From positions 1-36,910 of the forward strand of contig NZ_JAGGLO010000014.1 of NCBI RefSeq assembly GCF_017874475.1: a stretch of 36,910 nt of DNA. The letters run 5' to 3'. Numbering within the stretch: the stretch's first letter is position 1; each line of letters starts with the position of its first letter. This DNA comes from Anaerococcus degeneri. GTDB taxonomy: Bacteria; Bacillota; Clostridia; Tissierellales; Peptoniphilaceae. Position numbers and translations under genes: made by a program. Shown piece after piece: positions 17,248-26,423 of this stretch. The notes under the pieces are model-generated. The model worked only from the letters and a program-made list of their open reading frames with translations. It was not told the origin of the DNA and did no database searches.

Positions 17248-17481
17248 CTACTCTTTTACAATCCAAATATCATCTTGATTAACAACACAATTCGAGCATC
17301 CCGAACATTGACTTTGGCATTTACTTGTTGCAGACCTTTTAGTTTTTACCAAATATCCATTATTTTCGAGATATTCAATTTTCATTTTTACACTATCTAA
17401 ATCCTCACCTGTCAGTTCAACAAGTTCTTGCAAAGTGCAAGTCTTTTTCTTTTTCAATACTTCTAATAGTTGTATAAGCAT
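17248..17481 (-). CDS. feoC: FeoC-like winged-helix protein with Cys cluster
   Basis: Seventy-seven residues from the ATG at 17481, chosen because AAGGTG lies 8 bp upstream. A GTG three codons earlier overlaps that site. A winged-helix half (LLEVLKKKKTCTLQELVEL) is followed by a Cys cluster, CQSQCSGCSNC, able to bind an Fe-S cluster as in FeoC. It lies 12 bp after feoB. It may regulate the operon or protect FeoB. The Cys spacing is tighter than in enterobacterial FeoC. Confidence 0.75.
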   Translation of the reverse strand: MLIQLLEVLKKKKTCTLQELVELTGEDLDSVKMKIEYLENNGYLVKTKRSATSKCQSQCSGCSNCVVNQDDIWIVKE

Positions 17482-17493
17482 ACTTATCACACC

Positions 17494-19515
17494 TTAAAAA
17501 ATCAGTAGTCCAATATGATATGCAACACAAGATATAATTAGAGCCGATAATATATAATACAGTGCTATTTTTATCGTCCATTTTTTTGAATGTGTTTCTT
17601 GTGCGGTAGCTGCAAGAGCCATCAAACAAGGCATATTGAAGAAAAAGGCAAAAGTAAATGCTAAGGCTTCCGGCTTTGAAATCATTGTCAACATATTATT
17701 GCTTAGAATAGCGGTATCTACTGTCCCTTTAACCTCAACTGCATGCCATATTCCTGAAGAAGTAAATAATGATGCCATTACTCCTAATGCCGATTCTTTT
17801 CCCATTGCAGAAGCAACAAAAGCCATAAATAATTGCCATGGTAACCCAAACAATTTTGTTACAGGCTCTATAAATGTTCCTACTTTATAAATAAGGCTGT
17901 TAGCTATATTTCCATCAGGCGTATAGGCAAGAATCCAAAATATAACAGAAATAAGGATAATGATACTCAATGCCCTTTTCAGTACATTTCCCATCCTATT
18001 CATTACAGAAGAAAGTAAATTTTTCCAATGTGGCTTGTGATATGGTGGAAGTTCCATAATCATTCCAAAATGTTCACTTCCCTCATAAAGCGATTTTCTG
18101 AAAATCCTATATGTGATTAGTAAATGTAGAAAAGCAACTGCAAATAGGCTTAATATCACAAATACTGCCTGTTTTCCGAAGAATGTTCCTGTAACAAGCC
18201 CGACTACTCCCCATGTTGACCCGCAAGGGACTACCCAAGATAATGCAATCGTCATAACCCTCTGTCCCCATGAATCAATTACTCTCGTTCCTGTGATTCC
18301 ACCTATATTACAGCCGAAACTTAACAAGAACGGCATAATTGCTTTTCCTTGCAATCCTAATTTCGACATAGTGTTGTCAAAGACATAGGAAACTCTTGCC
18401 ATATATCCTACATCTTCCAAGAATCCAAATACTAAGCTAATTCCCAATACATAACTTGCCATTTGCAATGCAAAAGTAATTGCAGTCATTACGGCTCCAC
18501 ACAAAAGTGAAATCAGCCAATTTGATACTCCAATGGCGACAAGCCCCTTTGCCAACAATGTTGATATTTTAGGTATAACAAACCCAAATAACCCCATTAG
18601 CGGAAATCCGATGAGCATAGAAGCAACTAATCCTAAAATGATAACTCCGATAGCCATAGGTTTTCCGAAAGCTTTACTTGTGGCTATACGATCAAATTTG
18701 CTTCTCTTAAATACTCTCTTTTTCTGAATAACATTTGCATTGATAAGTTTATCTATCCATTCAAATTTACAATTACCGGTTATTAAATTGCCATTTTTTA
18801 TGCTTTTTAATACGTTCTCTATTTCTTCAAATTCGACTTTTTCAACATTATCTTTTACTAACGCAATTACTTTTGCATCCTGATCTAATAATTTTCCGAT
18901 AATCCACGACTTTGAAAATACACCTATACCTTTATCAGGGATATGTTTTTTTAATAGCTTATAGTTATCTCCAACAATATTTTCATATGCCCTTTCTAAA
19001 TTTTCGTCAGATAAAATTTTTCCTCTATCTGAATGCTCCAGAAAAGCATAAAACTCTTTGTATTCCTTTTTATCTGCCGCAACGATAGGAATGACAGGTA
19101 TATTCAAGGATTTTTGTAACCCCTTTATATTTATATTTTTCCCTTGACTTGTAGCAACATCCATCATGTTCATGATTAAGACAACCGGAATATTTATTCC
19201 AATGTAGTCAGAGAGCATAAATAGACTTCGATTTAATTGTGAAGCATCTGCCATAATAGCAATTAGGTCTGCGTTCCCGGTTTCTATATATTCTCTTGTT
19301 ATAACTTCTTCCTCTGAATTTGCTGATAATCCGTAAGTTCCTGGTAAATCCACAATCGTATAATTGGTATCTTTATACGAAAATTCGCCTTCTTTTTTCT
19401 CAACGGTTTTACCCGGCCAATTTCCAACATGTTGATTTGAGCCTGTCAACCCATTAAACAAAGTCGATTTTCCAGAATTAGGCTGCCCCAGCAAAGCAAT
19501 CGTTATTTTCTTCAT
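17494..19515 (-). CDS. feoB: Ferrous iron transporter FeoB
   Basis: A 673-residue membrane GTPase that imports Fe(II). The N-terminal G domain shows G1 GQPNSGKST, G3 DLPGTYGL and G4 NMMD. The membrane domain carries the two Gate motifs, LSFGCNIGGITGTRV (around residue 400) and NMPCLMALAATAQE near the C-terminus. The length is normal. It lies 3 bp after feoA, with GGAGG inside the feoA end. It is one operon with feoA, feoC and the two ABC genes upstream. Confidence 0.95.
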   Translation of the reverse strand: MKKITIALLGQPNSGKSTLFNGLTGSNQHVGNWPGKTVEKKEGEFSYKDTNYTIVDLPGTYGLSANSEEEVITREYIETGNADLIAIMADASQLNRSLFMLSDYIGINIPVVLIMNMMDVATSQGKNINIKGLQKSLNIPVIPIVAADKKEYKEFYAFLEHSDRGKILSDENLERAYENIVGDNYKLLKKHIPDKGIGVFSKSWIIGKLLDQDAKVIALVKDNVEKVEFEEIENVLKSIKNGNLITGNCKFEWIDKLINANVIQKKRVFKRSKFDRIATSKAFGKPMAIGVIILGLVASMLIGFPLMGLFGFVIPKISTLLAKGLVAIGVSNWLISLLCGAVMTAITFALQMASYVLGISLVFGFLEDVGYMARVSYVFDNTMSKLGLQGKAIMPFLLSFGCNIGGITGTRVIDSWGQRVMTIALSWVVPCGSTWGVVGLVTGTFFGKQAVFVILSLFAVAFLHLLITYRIFRKSLYEGSEHFGMIMELPPYHKPHWKNLLSSVMNRMGNVLKRALSIIILISVIFWILAYTPDGNIANSLIYKVGTFIEPVTKLFGLPWQLFMAFVASAMGKESALGVMASLFTSSGIWHAVEVKGTVDTAILSNNMLTMISKPEALAFTFAFFFNMPCLMALAATAQETHSKKWTIKIALYYILSALIISCVAYHIGLLIF

Positions 19516-19518
19516 ATC

Positions 19519-19743
19519 TCAAAGTACCTCCATCATTATTTTCTCTGCCTCTATCTTATTGACAGCTATCATCGTATCTCTACAATAAATGAGAATAGGT
19601 TGCTTTTTATAATTCTGGATAACTTCAACATCGCTTCCGACAGTTATTCCGATAGATATTATTCTGCTTTGAAAATGTGTATCACCAATAATTTCAACAA
19701 CTTTACCTTTTGTCTTTTCTTTCAAAGTACTAAGCCTCTCCAT
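19519..19743 (-). CDS. feoA: FeoA, SH3-like partner of FeoB
   Basis: A 74-residue FeoA: core KGKVVEIIGDTHFQSRIISI, then GITVGSDVEVIQ and CRDTMIAVNKIEAEKIMM. FeoA is a cytosolic SH3-like protein needed for FeoB activity. The ATG overlaps the end of the upstream ABC gene by 14 nt, tying ferrous uptake to the ABC pair. Confidence 0.9.
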   Translation of the reverse strand: MERLSTLKEKTKGKVVEIIGDTHFQSRIISIGITVGSDVEVIQNYKKQPILIYCRDTMIAVNKIEAEKIMMEVL

Positions 19744-21478
19744 AACTATTCTCCTTTATCATCCACTTTTTCGCTCTTTCCTGTGTATTTACCATTTCAT
19801 AGTAATGTCCTTTTTTTCCATAAAGTTCATTATGATTTCCTTGTTCTTCAATTCTTCCGTTATTTATCAAAATAATTTGATTAGCGTTTTTAATGGTATT
19901 CAATCTGTGAGCAATAACAAAAACTGTCTTTCCTTGCATTAAATGCTCCAAAGCATTATTGATTTTAGCTTCATTATCAGGATCAAGAGAAGCTGTAGAT
20001 TCATCCAACAAAAGAATTGGTGCATCCTTCAGAATCGCTCTTGCAATAGCAATCCTTTGTCGTTCACCGCCGGATAATGTACTTCCTCCATCTTTTATTT
20101 CCGTTTCATATCCATCCTTCATTTTCAAAATAAATTCATGGCAACAAGCTAATTTTGCAGCTTGATAAACTTCTTCCTTTGTTGCATTAGGTTTTCCAAC
20201 CCTGATATTGTTATAAACAGTATCGGTTAACAGTACATTATCTTGAAAAACCTGACTAACATATTTAAGCAACACATCAGGTTTTATGGATTTTATATTT
20301 TTTCCACCAATTATAATTTCTCCACTATTTACATCCCAAAATCTTGCAATCAAATTAGCGATTGTAGTTTTTCCTCCACCGGAAGGACCAATTAAAGCTG
20401 TAGAAGTTCCTTCTTTTGCTTCAAAAGAAATATTGTTCAGAATCGTTTTATTTCTATCATAAGAAAAATTTACATTCTTAAATTGAATATCAAAATTTTC
20501 TAATTCAACTTCATTTTCAGAATAAGGCAATGGCTTCGTTTCATAAGCTTTCTCAAGATTACTTGCAGCTAATTTCAAATCTTTCAATAGTCCATAGGAA
20601 TGTTGAAAGGCAATAAGAAGTGCAGATAATGCTAAACTCATAAGCATAAAAGCCACAAACTGTTCAGTTCTAACACTACCATTTATAAGCAAATATCCTC
20701 CTATAAGAAGAACTATCGGAAGCAAAAAGTTAACTGTGATAAAGTACATACTTGTAGGTAACGCCATTTTCTTTTCTGCGTTTACGCTTGTCTTTCTAAC
20801 ATTTTCAAGTGTATTTATCATTCTTTCAAAATGTTCACTTGTCATATTAGCTGACTTAAACGCTTTCATACCTTGAATGTACTCTAAAATAATAGAAATC
20901 ATCTTAGAATTTAAATTTCTTTTTCTTGCCCCGTATTTTTCTATCAATTTGTTGCCCCATATCAACATAGGATATGCGATAAGCAATACTAAACACTCTA
21001 ATAATGCGAGCTTCCAATCGATAAAAAATGTGCCTAATAAAATCAATATTGCTGTAACTGCCGTTTTAATAACCGATGGTAAAGTGTGCGTTATGATCAG
21101 TTCAAAACTACTCAAATCCTTTGTAAGAGTTGATAATAGATAACCACTACTATTTTTTTGGAAATGACCAAGGCTCAAACTCCTATAATGATTTGCTAAA
21201 TCCAAACGCATATCTCCACACATTTCAGCTCCTCTTGAAAAGCTCAAATAGTATGCATGCCTATAAATCAGTATCCTTGCAATCATACTGATGAAACATA
21301 TTACCGTATATTCTATGATTAAGGTTTTAGTTAATGTATTTTGCAATATATTAACAACGGTAAAATAGAGCATTAAATACAAAACAATGCTTCCTATCGA
21401 ATCAATAACCATTAGAAAAATCGGTAAATACAATTTTTCTTTTTTATCTTTCAGAAGTGTTCTAATAATCTTAAGCAT
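19730..21478 (-). CDS. ABC transporter, fused membrane-ATPase subunit 2
   Basis: A 582-residue exporter-fold half-transporter: six membrane helices in residues 15-300, then an ATPase domain with Walker A GPSGGGKTT, signature LSGGERQRIAIARAI, Walker B ILLLDESTASLD and H-loop IAHRLNT. The start at 21478 has GGAGAGGGGG upstream; a GTG two codons earlier is less likely. It overlaps the partner gene by 8 nt. Pairs of this type with an AraC regulator resemble the YbtPQ/IrtAB group that imports iron-siderophore complexes despite the exporter fold. The link to feoAB supports iron, but the substrate is inference. Confidence 0.85.
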   Translation of the reverse strand: MLKIIRTLLKDKKEKLYLPIFLMVIDSIGSIVLYLMLYFTVVNILQNTLTKTLIIEYTVICFISMIARILIYRHAYYLSFSRGAEMCGDMRLDLANHYRSLSLGHFQKNSSGYLLSTLTKDLSSFELIITHTLPSVIKTAVTAILILLGTFFIDWKLALLECLVLLIAYPMLIWGNKLIEKYGARKRNLNSKMISIILEYIQGMKAFKSANMTSEHFERMINTLENVRKTSVNAEKKMALPTSMYFITVNFLLPIVLLIGGYLLINGSVRTEQFVAFMLMSLALSALLIAFQHSYGLLKDLKLAASNLEKAYETKPLPYSENEVELENFDIQFKNVNFSYDRNKTILNNISFEAKEGTSTALIGPSGGGKTTIANLIARFWDVNSGEIIIGGKNIKSIKPDVLLKYVSQVFQDNVLLTDTVYNNIRVGKPNATKEEVYQAAKLACCHEFILKMKDGYETEIKDGGSTLSGGERQRIAIARAILKDAPILLLDESTASLDPDNEAKINNALEHLMQGKTVFVIAHRLNTIKNANQIILINNGRIEEQGNHNELYGKKGHYYEMVNTQERAKKWMIKENSYGEA

Positions 21479-23237
21479 TTGCACTTACCCCCTCTCCAAA
21501 GTAATCTTTTGTGTATGTGTTCCACATACTTTCATAGACCCCTTTTCTTTCTAAAAGAGTTTTATGTGTTCCAACCTCTACGACTTCCCCTTCATCAAAT
21601 ACAACAATTTGATCTGCATTCTTAATAGTATGCAAACGATGAGCAATCATAATGATTGTTTTATTTTTCAACAAGTTTTGAAGTGCTAACTGTATCTGGT
21701 ACTCATTTTCTATATCTGAATAGGAAGTTGCTTCATCAAAAATAATAATTGGAGAATCTTTGAGTATTGCTCTAGCGATTGAGATTCTTTGTTGCTGTCC
21801 ACCTGACAATTTCACCCCTTGATCCCCGATTCTTGTCTGATATCCATTCGGTAAACTCATAATAAAGTCATGAATTTGTGCTGCTTTTGCAGCCTCAATA
21901 ATCTTATTTTCATCTGTATCTGTTCCCATACGAATATTCTCATAGAGAGTGTCCTCCAAAAGAAATACATCTTGAAAAACAAATGATGTAATGTCCATCA
22001 AATTATCTATTTTTAATTCATTGATCGGTATGTCGTTAATTTTAATTGCTCCACTTGTTACATCCCAGTACCTCCCAATCAATTGTGCAGCAGTTGTCTT
22101 GCCTGCACCGGAAGGTCCCACAAAAGCATTTATTGTATTCGGTTTTAAGGATAAATTTATATGTTGTAATGCTTTATTTTTTGTTTCTTCATCGTCATAG
22201 CTGAAAGTAACGTCTTTAAAATCTATTTTCATACACTCATTCTTGTTTATGATTTTTGTTCCGTCTTTCAATTCATCCATATCCATTATTTTTTTTATGT
22301 TATCCAATCCGCTTCCAAGCTCCATAGATTGCATAAAGATTGTTACCATATTTAAGAACGAAACAAAAAAGCACATTGTAAGCATAATAAATAGCAAATA
22401 GGATGTTGCTGATAAAGAATTTCTCAAAAAGAAATATCCTCCGAACGGCAATGTAAATAAGATTGCTGAATCCAAAACCACTAAGGTTATTGATAAAGGA
22501 TAGCAAGAGCTCATACACATCTTTTTCCAACAAGTAATATACGCATTCAATGAGCTTCTATATTGTTCAAATTTTTCTGCTGTTAAATGATACATTTTTA
22601 TTACAGGCATAGCCTTTATAAATTCGTTTGCCGAAGCATTTAAATCAGCAATATCTTCGGATAGCTCCGTTGACATATCCGGATAATTTTTCATTAGCAT
22701 CATAGGAATTCCTAATCCCAAAATCATAGGAATAAGCATAACAAGTGCCATCATCCAATTTAATTTCAACATGAAAATGAACATAATAACCGGAACAACT
22801 GCTGCCTGAGCTAATTCCAAAGTGCTATGAGCCAAAAAATTTTCAACTCTATCTACATCATCAAACAACAATGTTTTAATTTCTCCGGGGGCATGCTCTT
22901 GAAAGAATCCCAAATTAAATTTTGAAATATGATTTACAACTTTCAGCTTAATTCTGTGTATTGTGTTAAAAGCTGCTGTATGAGATAAAATGCCCGCAAA
23001 GGACATTAGTATTGCTTGCAAAACAGCACTTATAATTCCTATACCTGCCCACATTAAAATTTCTGTATACGAAATATTCTTCTGGAATATCATTAGTAAT
23101 ATCTTATAAACTACAAAATAAGGAACTAATGATAAAGCCGCAGAAATGACAGATAAAAACATTCCTAAATGTAGCTTTTTTCTCTCATCTTTTGCTAATT
23201 GGAATACATAAGATATCCCTGTCTTCTTTTTTTCCAT
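21471..23237 (-). CDS. ABC transporter, fused membrane-ATPase subunit 1
   Basis: A 588-residue half-transporter with six helices and an ATPase domain: Walker A GPSGAGKTTAAQ, signature LSGGQQQRISIARAI, Walker B IIIFDEATSYSD, H-loop IAHRLHT. The D-loop reads SYSD instead of the usual SALD, while the partner keeps SLD. A heterodimer with unequal ATP sites is therefore likely. First gene of the operon, with a promoter at 23290-23317 and the AraC gene divergent. Confidence 0.85.
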   Translation of the reverse strand: MEKKKTGISYVFQLAKDERKKLHLGMFLSVISAALSLVPYFVVYKILLMIFQKNISYTEILMWAGIGIISAVLQAILMSFAGILSHTAAFNTIHRIKLKVVNHISKFNLGFFQEHAPGEIKTLLFDDVDRVENFLAHSTLELAQAAVVPVIMFIFMLKLNWMMALVMLIPMILGLGIPMMLMKNYPDMSTELSEDIADLNASANEFIKAMPVIKMYHLTAEKFEQYRSSLNAYITCWKKMCMSSCYPLSITLVVLDSAILFTLPFGGYFFLRNSLSATSYLLFIMLTMCFFVSFLNMVTIFMQSMELGSGLDNIKKIMDMDELKDGTKIINKNECMKIDFKDVTFSYDDEETKNKALQHINLSLKPNTINAFVGPSGAGKTTAAQLIGRYWDVTSGAIKINDIPINELKIDNLMDITSFVFQDVFLLEDTLYENIRMGTDTDENKIIEAAKAAQIHDFIMSLPNGYQTRIGDQGVKLSGGQQQRISIARAILKDSPIIIFDEATSYSDIENEYQIQLALQNLLKNKTIIMIAHRLHTIKNADQIVVFDEGEVVEVGTHKTLLERKGVYESMWNTYTKDYFGEGVSANA

Positions 23238-23289
23238 TAGTTATTCCATCTCCTTTCATAATTGTTAGCCGTATCTAACTAACTACATT

Positions 23290-23317
23290 CATTATAAAGC
23301 TAATTTTTTATAACTCA
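23290..23317 (-). promoter_or_regulatory. Promoter of the ABC-feo operon
   Basis: TTGAGT (23317-23312), 16 bp, TATAAT (23295-23290) on the minus strand. An imperfect GTTAG/CTAAC dyad lies just downstream (about 23265-23283), a possible operator. No typical 19-bp Fur box was recognised by eye. Confidence 0.65.
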
Positions 23318-23385
23318 AAATCTAACTATGAATTTTGATATTCCTTGTAATCCCTTTATTTATAAGCTTTTTATCAGTATTTCTA

Positions 23386-23432
23386 TTTACATTTTTATAA
23401 ATTTGTGATATAATAAAATAAATTTGTGATAT
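23386..23432 (+). promoter_or_regulatory. araC-type gene promoter with 15-bp direct repeats
   Basis: TTTACA (23386-23391), 17 bp, TATAAT (23409-23414). ATAAATTTGTGATAT occurs twice (23397-23411 and 23418-23432), exactly 21 bp apart or two helical turns. The first copy covers the spacer and the start of the -10. Two direct repeats on one face of DNA are what an AraC-family protein binds, so autoregulation is likely. Confidence 0.7.
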
Positions 23433-23453
23433 TAAAAGAGGTGAGTAGAATTG

Positions 23454-24425
23454 ATGGATAGAACAGTTATTGATTATTTAACAAACTTAGTACATGACGC
23501 TCCTTTTATTCCTGTTCCAACTTTATCAACCGAAAACAAACAAATCTTTAAAATAGATCCCCATTTTGGCAAAGGTACTTTTCGCATACTAAAATTTGAC
23601 AGCCGTTTAATTCTAATTTTAATTGCTAACTTTACTCCAAATGAAACAATGGAGAAAATAACCGAAGTATCTGAAAAGTATTTAGAGATTAGCCAATTTG
23701 AAACAGAAAGCAGTTCATTTAAAGTCGGTGGCAGAAAGTTAAATAATGTAGAAAAAGGTATATATTGTTACTTAAATACAGAAAAGAAAACTTATACCTA
23801 TTGTGAGGCAAATAAGCCTGTAAAGTTTACGAAAATAATCCTAACCAAAGAATACTTTGATACTTTCTTAAAATTAAAATATGATGATTTTGAATATGAA
23901 AAAGCAAAGATTCTTAATTCTTATTTGTTAAAAACTCAAAATTCTCCGCAGTTGAATTTTATATTTCAACAGATAAGAGAATCCCAAGCTGAAGGAAAGA
24001 TTTTGCCTTTATATTTGGAAAGCAAAGTTATGGAACTATTATCTATCATAATTACAGAGTTAGAAGAAAAGGAAAAAAATATATCCGTTGTCTTAACTAA
24101 AAAAGATAAGCAAAATCTGAAAAGGGCTGTATCAGCTATGAAAAAAGATTTATCGGTTCATATTGACGGACTTGAACTCTCTAAAATTGCTTTAATGAGT
24201 CCTGCACGATTTCAATTAGCTTTTCGCAAATACTACGGTGTTCCTCCCTACGAGTACTTAAAAGAACTAAGGCTTAATAGGGCATTATTATTGCTGAAAA
24301 ATCCCGAGTATAAAATATCTACGATAGCAGAAAAAGTTGGCTATACACACACAGGACATTTTGCTAAAATATTCAAATCAACTTATGGTATCACACCAAG
24401 TAAATATAAAAGTATGCTTAACTAA
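23454..24425 (+). CDS. AraC-family transcriptional regulator
   Basis: A 323-residue regulator and the only sizeable plus-strand gene in the window. The N-terminal 200 residues form a sensing domain with no clear match. Residues 220-323 hold two helix-turn-helix units (LELSKIALMSPARFQLAFRK and ISTIAEKVGYTHTGHFAKIF), ending in the usual YGITPSKYK. The ATG at 23454 has AGAGGTGA 9 bp upstream; a TTG one codon earlier is possible. Divergent from the ABC-feo operon, it most likely controls that operon in response to an iron-related ligand. Confidence 0.88.
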   Translation: MDRTVIDYLTNLVHDAPFIPVPTLSTENKQIFKIDPHFGKGTFRILKFDSRLILILIANFTPNETMEKITEVSEKYLEISQFETESSSFKVGGRKLNNVEKGIYCYLNTEKKTYTYCEANKPVKFTKIILTKEYFDTFLKLKYDDFEYEKAKILNSYLLKTQNSPQLNFIFQQIRESQAEGKILPLYLESKVMELLSIIITELEEKEKNISVVLTKKDKQNLKRAVSAMKKDLSVHIDGLELSKIALMSPARFQLAFRKYYGVPPYEYLKELRLNRALLLLKNPEYKISTIAEKVGYTHTGHFAKIFKSTYGITPSKYKSMLN

Positions 24426-24460
24426 AGAAATTTATCCCAATATTATAAAACATAAATTTA

Positions 24461-24483
24461 GAGCGTGTAATTTTTACACGCTC
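24461..24483. terminator. Convergent hairpin terminator
   Basis: A perfect 10-bp stem, GAGCGTGTAA with TTACACGCTC, loop TTT, lies between the convergent araC-type and tnpX1 genes. It includes the tnpX1 stop codon. T tails are short on both strands, so it may act weakly in both directions. Confidence 0.6.
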
Positions 24484-26327
24484 TCTTTAAATGATTCCTT
24501 GTTTTTATAATCCTTCATCAGTATACCTGCCCTTTTCAAAACCTTTAACTTCTCCTGTTTTTTCTGTTCTCTCCTTTCCTTATACCTTTCCTCATACTCC
24601 TGTTGTTTTCCATTTGCTTTACGCTTTAGATAATTTTGATGAAGTCTGTCTCTTCTCTCATTAATTTTTCGTTCTTCTTCCTCAAGTTTTGATCGTTCTT
24701 CTTCGCTTAACTCTTCTTTTGGCACTTCATAATTTCCTATGAAGTTAAAATATATTTCTATCTTTTGCTTTGATGTCTGACTTCCTTTTCTATCTCTTTC
24801 GTGTACGATAATTTTTTCTACAAACTCATTTATCATTGTAGTTGTAAGTTCATCAAAGTTTTCATAACGACTGATAAGAGATATAAATTTTCTTGCTCTG
24901 TCTGTTTCTTTTTCATATCTTGAAACCTGCTGCTCCAAGTCCTTAATTTCTTTACTTAAAGCTACCTGCTCCGTTTCATATTGATTATTAAGGATTTCAT
25001 AGCGATTATTCGGTATTTTATTCAGGATCATATCTTCGTAAATTCTGCACATCAGTCGTTCGAGTTCCTGAAGTCTGTTTTGGCTTTCCGTTAATCTTAT
25101 CTTTTCCTTTTCTATCTCTATTTTTTCTTTTTCTTCCATTTCATTTTGAATGGAACGGATAAAGGCTTCATTATCTTCATCAAGGTATTTTTTAATGTCT
25201 TTCAGTGTTTCCCTAATAAGGTTTAAGACTACTTCCGCTTTTATTCTGTGTGCTGATGGACAAAGCATGCCACAAGGTGTTTTAGTATAGGCACTGCAAG
25301 TGTAATAGGGTATATTTTTGTAATTGCTCGTTCTATGAACATACATCTTGCTCCCACAATCTGCACAATACATCAGTCCTGTGAGTGGGTGATATTCTCC
25401 CCAACCGTCAGGATACCTTTTTACATTTCCCCTTATCCTTTGCACATTATCAAAGGTTTCTTGGTCTATGATGGCTTCGTGAGTATTTTCAAAGATGAGC
25501 CAATTATCTTCGGATACATATTTACTTTTCTTATCCTTGAAATGCTTTCTTGTTTTAAAGTTAACTGTATGCCCTAAGTATTCTTTTTTCTTTAAGATAC
25601 TTGCAATTGTGGAGCTACACCAACGATAAGGATATTCAAAGTTTTTGCTTTGATGTAATCCATATCCCAATTTTTTCTGATGATAAGCGGGTATATCTAT
25701 CTTATCCGCTTCCAGTATCTTTGCTATTTTGTATGGTCCTGCTCCGTCCATTGTAAGATTAAATATTCGTCTTACTATCTCGGCTGCTTTTTCATCTACA
25801 ACCCACTTATCTTTGTCTTTTTCATCTTTGATGTAGCCATAAGGTGGAGTGCTTGCCGTATGCTTTCCGCTTTCTCCTTTTGATCTAAATGTAGATTGTA
25901 TTTTTCTTGAAGTATCTCTTGCATACCATTCATTCATAATATTTCTAAAAGGGGTAAAATCATCTTCTCTGTAAAAACTGTCTACATTGTCATTGATAGC
26001 AATCAGTCTTACGCCCTTTTGTCTTAATATCTCCATACATTGACCGACTTTAAGATAATCTCTGCCGAGTCTACTCATATCCTTTACGATGATACAACCG
26101 ATATTTCCAGTATTTACTCCATTCATCATTTCCATAAAGCCTGGTCTATCAAACTGTGTCCCGCTTATTCCGTCATCTGTAAAATGGATGATGTTGGTTA
26201 AATTATTCTTACTTGCATATTCTTCAAGGATTTTCTTTTGATTAACGATTGAGTTACTTTCTCCTTCAAGTTCATCATCTCGACTTAATCTCTCATAGAG
26301 TGCTGTTATCTTTTCAAAATTCCTCAC
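24474..26327 (-). CDS. tnpX: TnpX/TndX-like large serine recombinase of IME1
   Basis: A 617-residue recombinase that excises and inserts the element. The N-terminal resolvase domain has ALYERLSRDDELEGESNS with the catalytic Ser in RLSRDD, then VKDMSRLGRDYLK. A recombinase domain follows (IVRRIFNLTMDGAGPYKIA), then a zinc ribbon (MYCADCGSKM ... CSAYTKTPCG), a coiled coil, and DUF4368 near YFNFIGNYEVP. The start is GTG at 26327 with AAAGGAGG upstream. It lies about 100 bp from the element end, as in Tn4451. This family crosses over at GA, matching both IME1 junctions. Confidence 0.92.
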   Translation of the reverse strand: MRNFEKITALYERLSRDDELEGESNSIVNQKKILEEYASKNNLTNIIHFTDDGISGTQFDRPGFMEMMNGVNTGNIGCIIVKDMSRLGRDYLKVGQCMEILRQKGVRLIAINDNVDSFYREDDFTPFRNIMNEWYARDTSRKIQSTFRSKGESGKHTASTPPYGYIKDEKDKDKWVVDEKAAEIVRRIFNLTMDGAGPYKIAKILEADKIDIPAYHQKKLGYGLHQSKNFEYPYRWCSSTIASILKKKEYLGHTVNFKTRKHFKDKKSKYVSEDNWLIFENTHEAIIDQETFDNVQRIRGNVKRYPDGWGEYHPLTGLMYCADCGSKMYVHRTSNYKNIPYYTCSAYTKTPCGMLCPSAHRIKAEVVLNLIRETLKDIKKYLDEDNEAFIRSIQNEMEEKEKIEIEKEKIRLTESQNRLQELERLMCRIYEDMILNKIPNNRYEILNNQYETEQVALSKEIKDLEQQVSRYEKETDRARKFISLISRYENFDELTTTMINEFVEKIIVHERDRKGSQTSKQKIEIYFNFIGNYEVPKEELSEEERSKLEEEERKINERRDRLHQNYLKRKANGKQQEYEERYKERREQKKQEKLKVLKRAGILMKDYKNKESFKESV

Positions 26328-26413
26328 TTTTTCCTCCTTTCTCTTAATTTCTTAAATAAAAAAGAATTAAGAAGTACATATTTCACTAAAACAGTGATTA
26401 AGTGTTCTCCTTA

Positions 26414-26419
26414 ATTCTA
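26414..26419 (-). promoter_or_regulatory. -10 half of the IME1 circle-joint promoter
   Basis: TAGAAT at 26419-26414, 5 bp inside the GA junction and upstream of tnpX1. In the circular form it would stand 17 bp after the TTGACA of the other end (11963-11958). Confidence 0.6.
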
Positions 26420-26423
26420 TTAC

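Larger units (their letters stand above)
11945..26423 (-). mobile_element. IME1: Tn4451-family mobilizable element inserted in virD4
   Basis: About 14.5 kb bounded by the GA dinucleotide on each side. The junctions are GCAGGA|GTAATAG at 26424 and TTACAGGA|AAAACT at 11945 (minus strand). TnpX-like recombinase is at one end and TnpW-like gene at the other, the Tn4451/Tn5397 plan. Cargo between includes a replisome organizer, PcfB-like protein, MobQ relaxase and oriT, DUF3847, a sigma-like protein, feoABC, two ABC subunits and an AraC regulator. Precise removal would rejoin two virD4 pieces in frame. Confidence 0.85.

Noticed and set aside
17636-18727. Plus-strand ORFs inside feoB
   Set aside because: They are antisense to a well-conserved feoB, with no family match and no ribosome sites.
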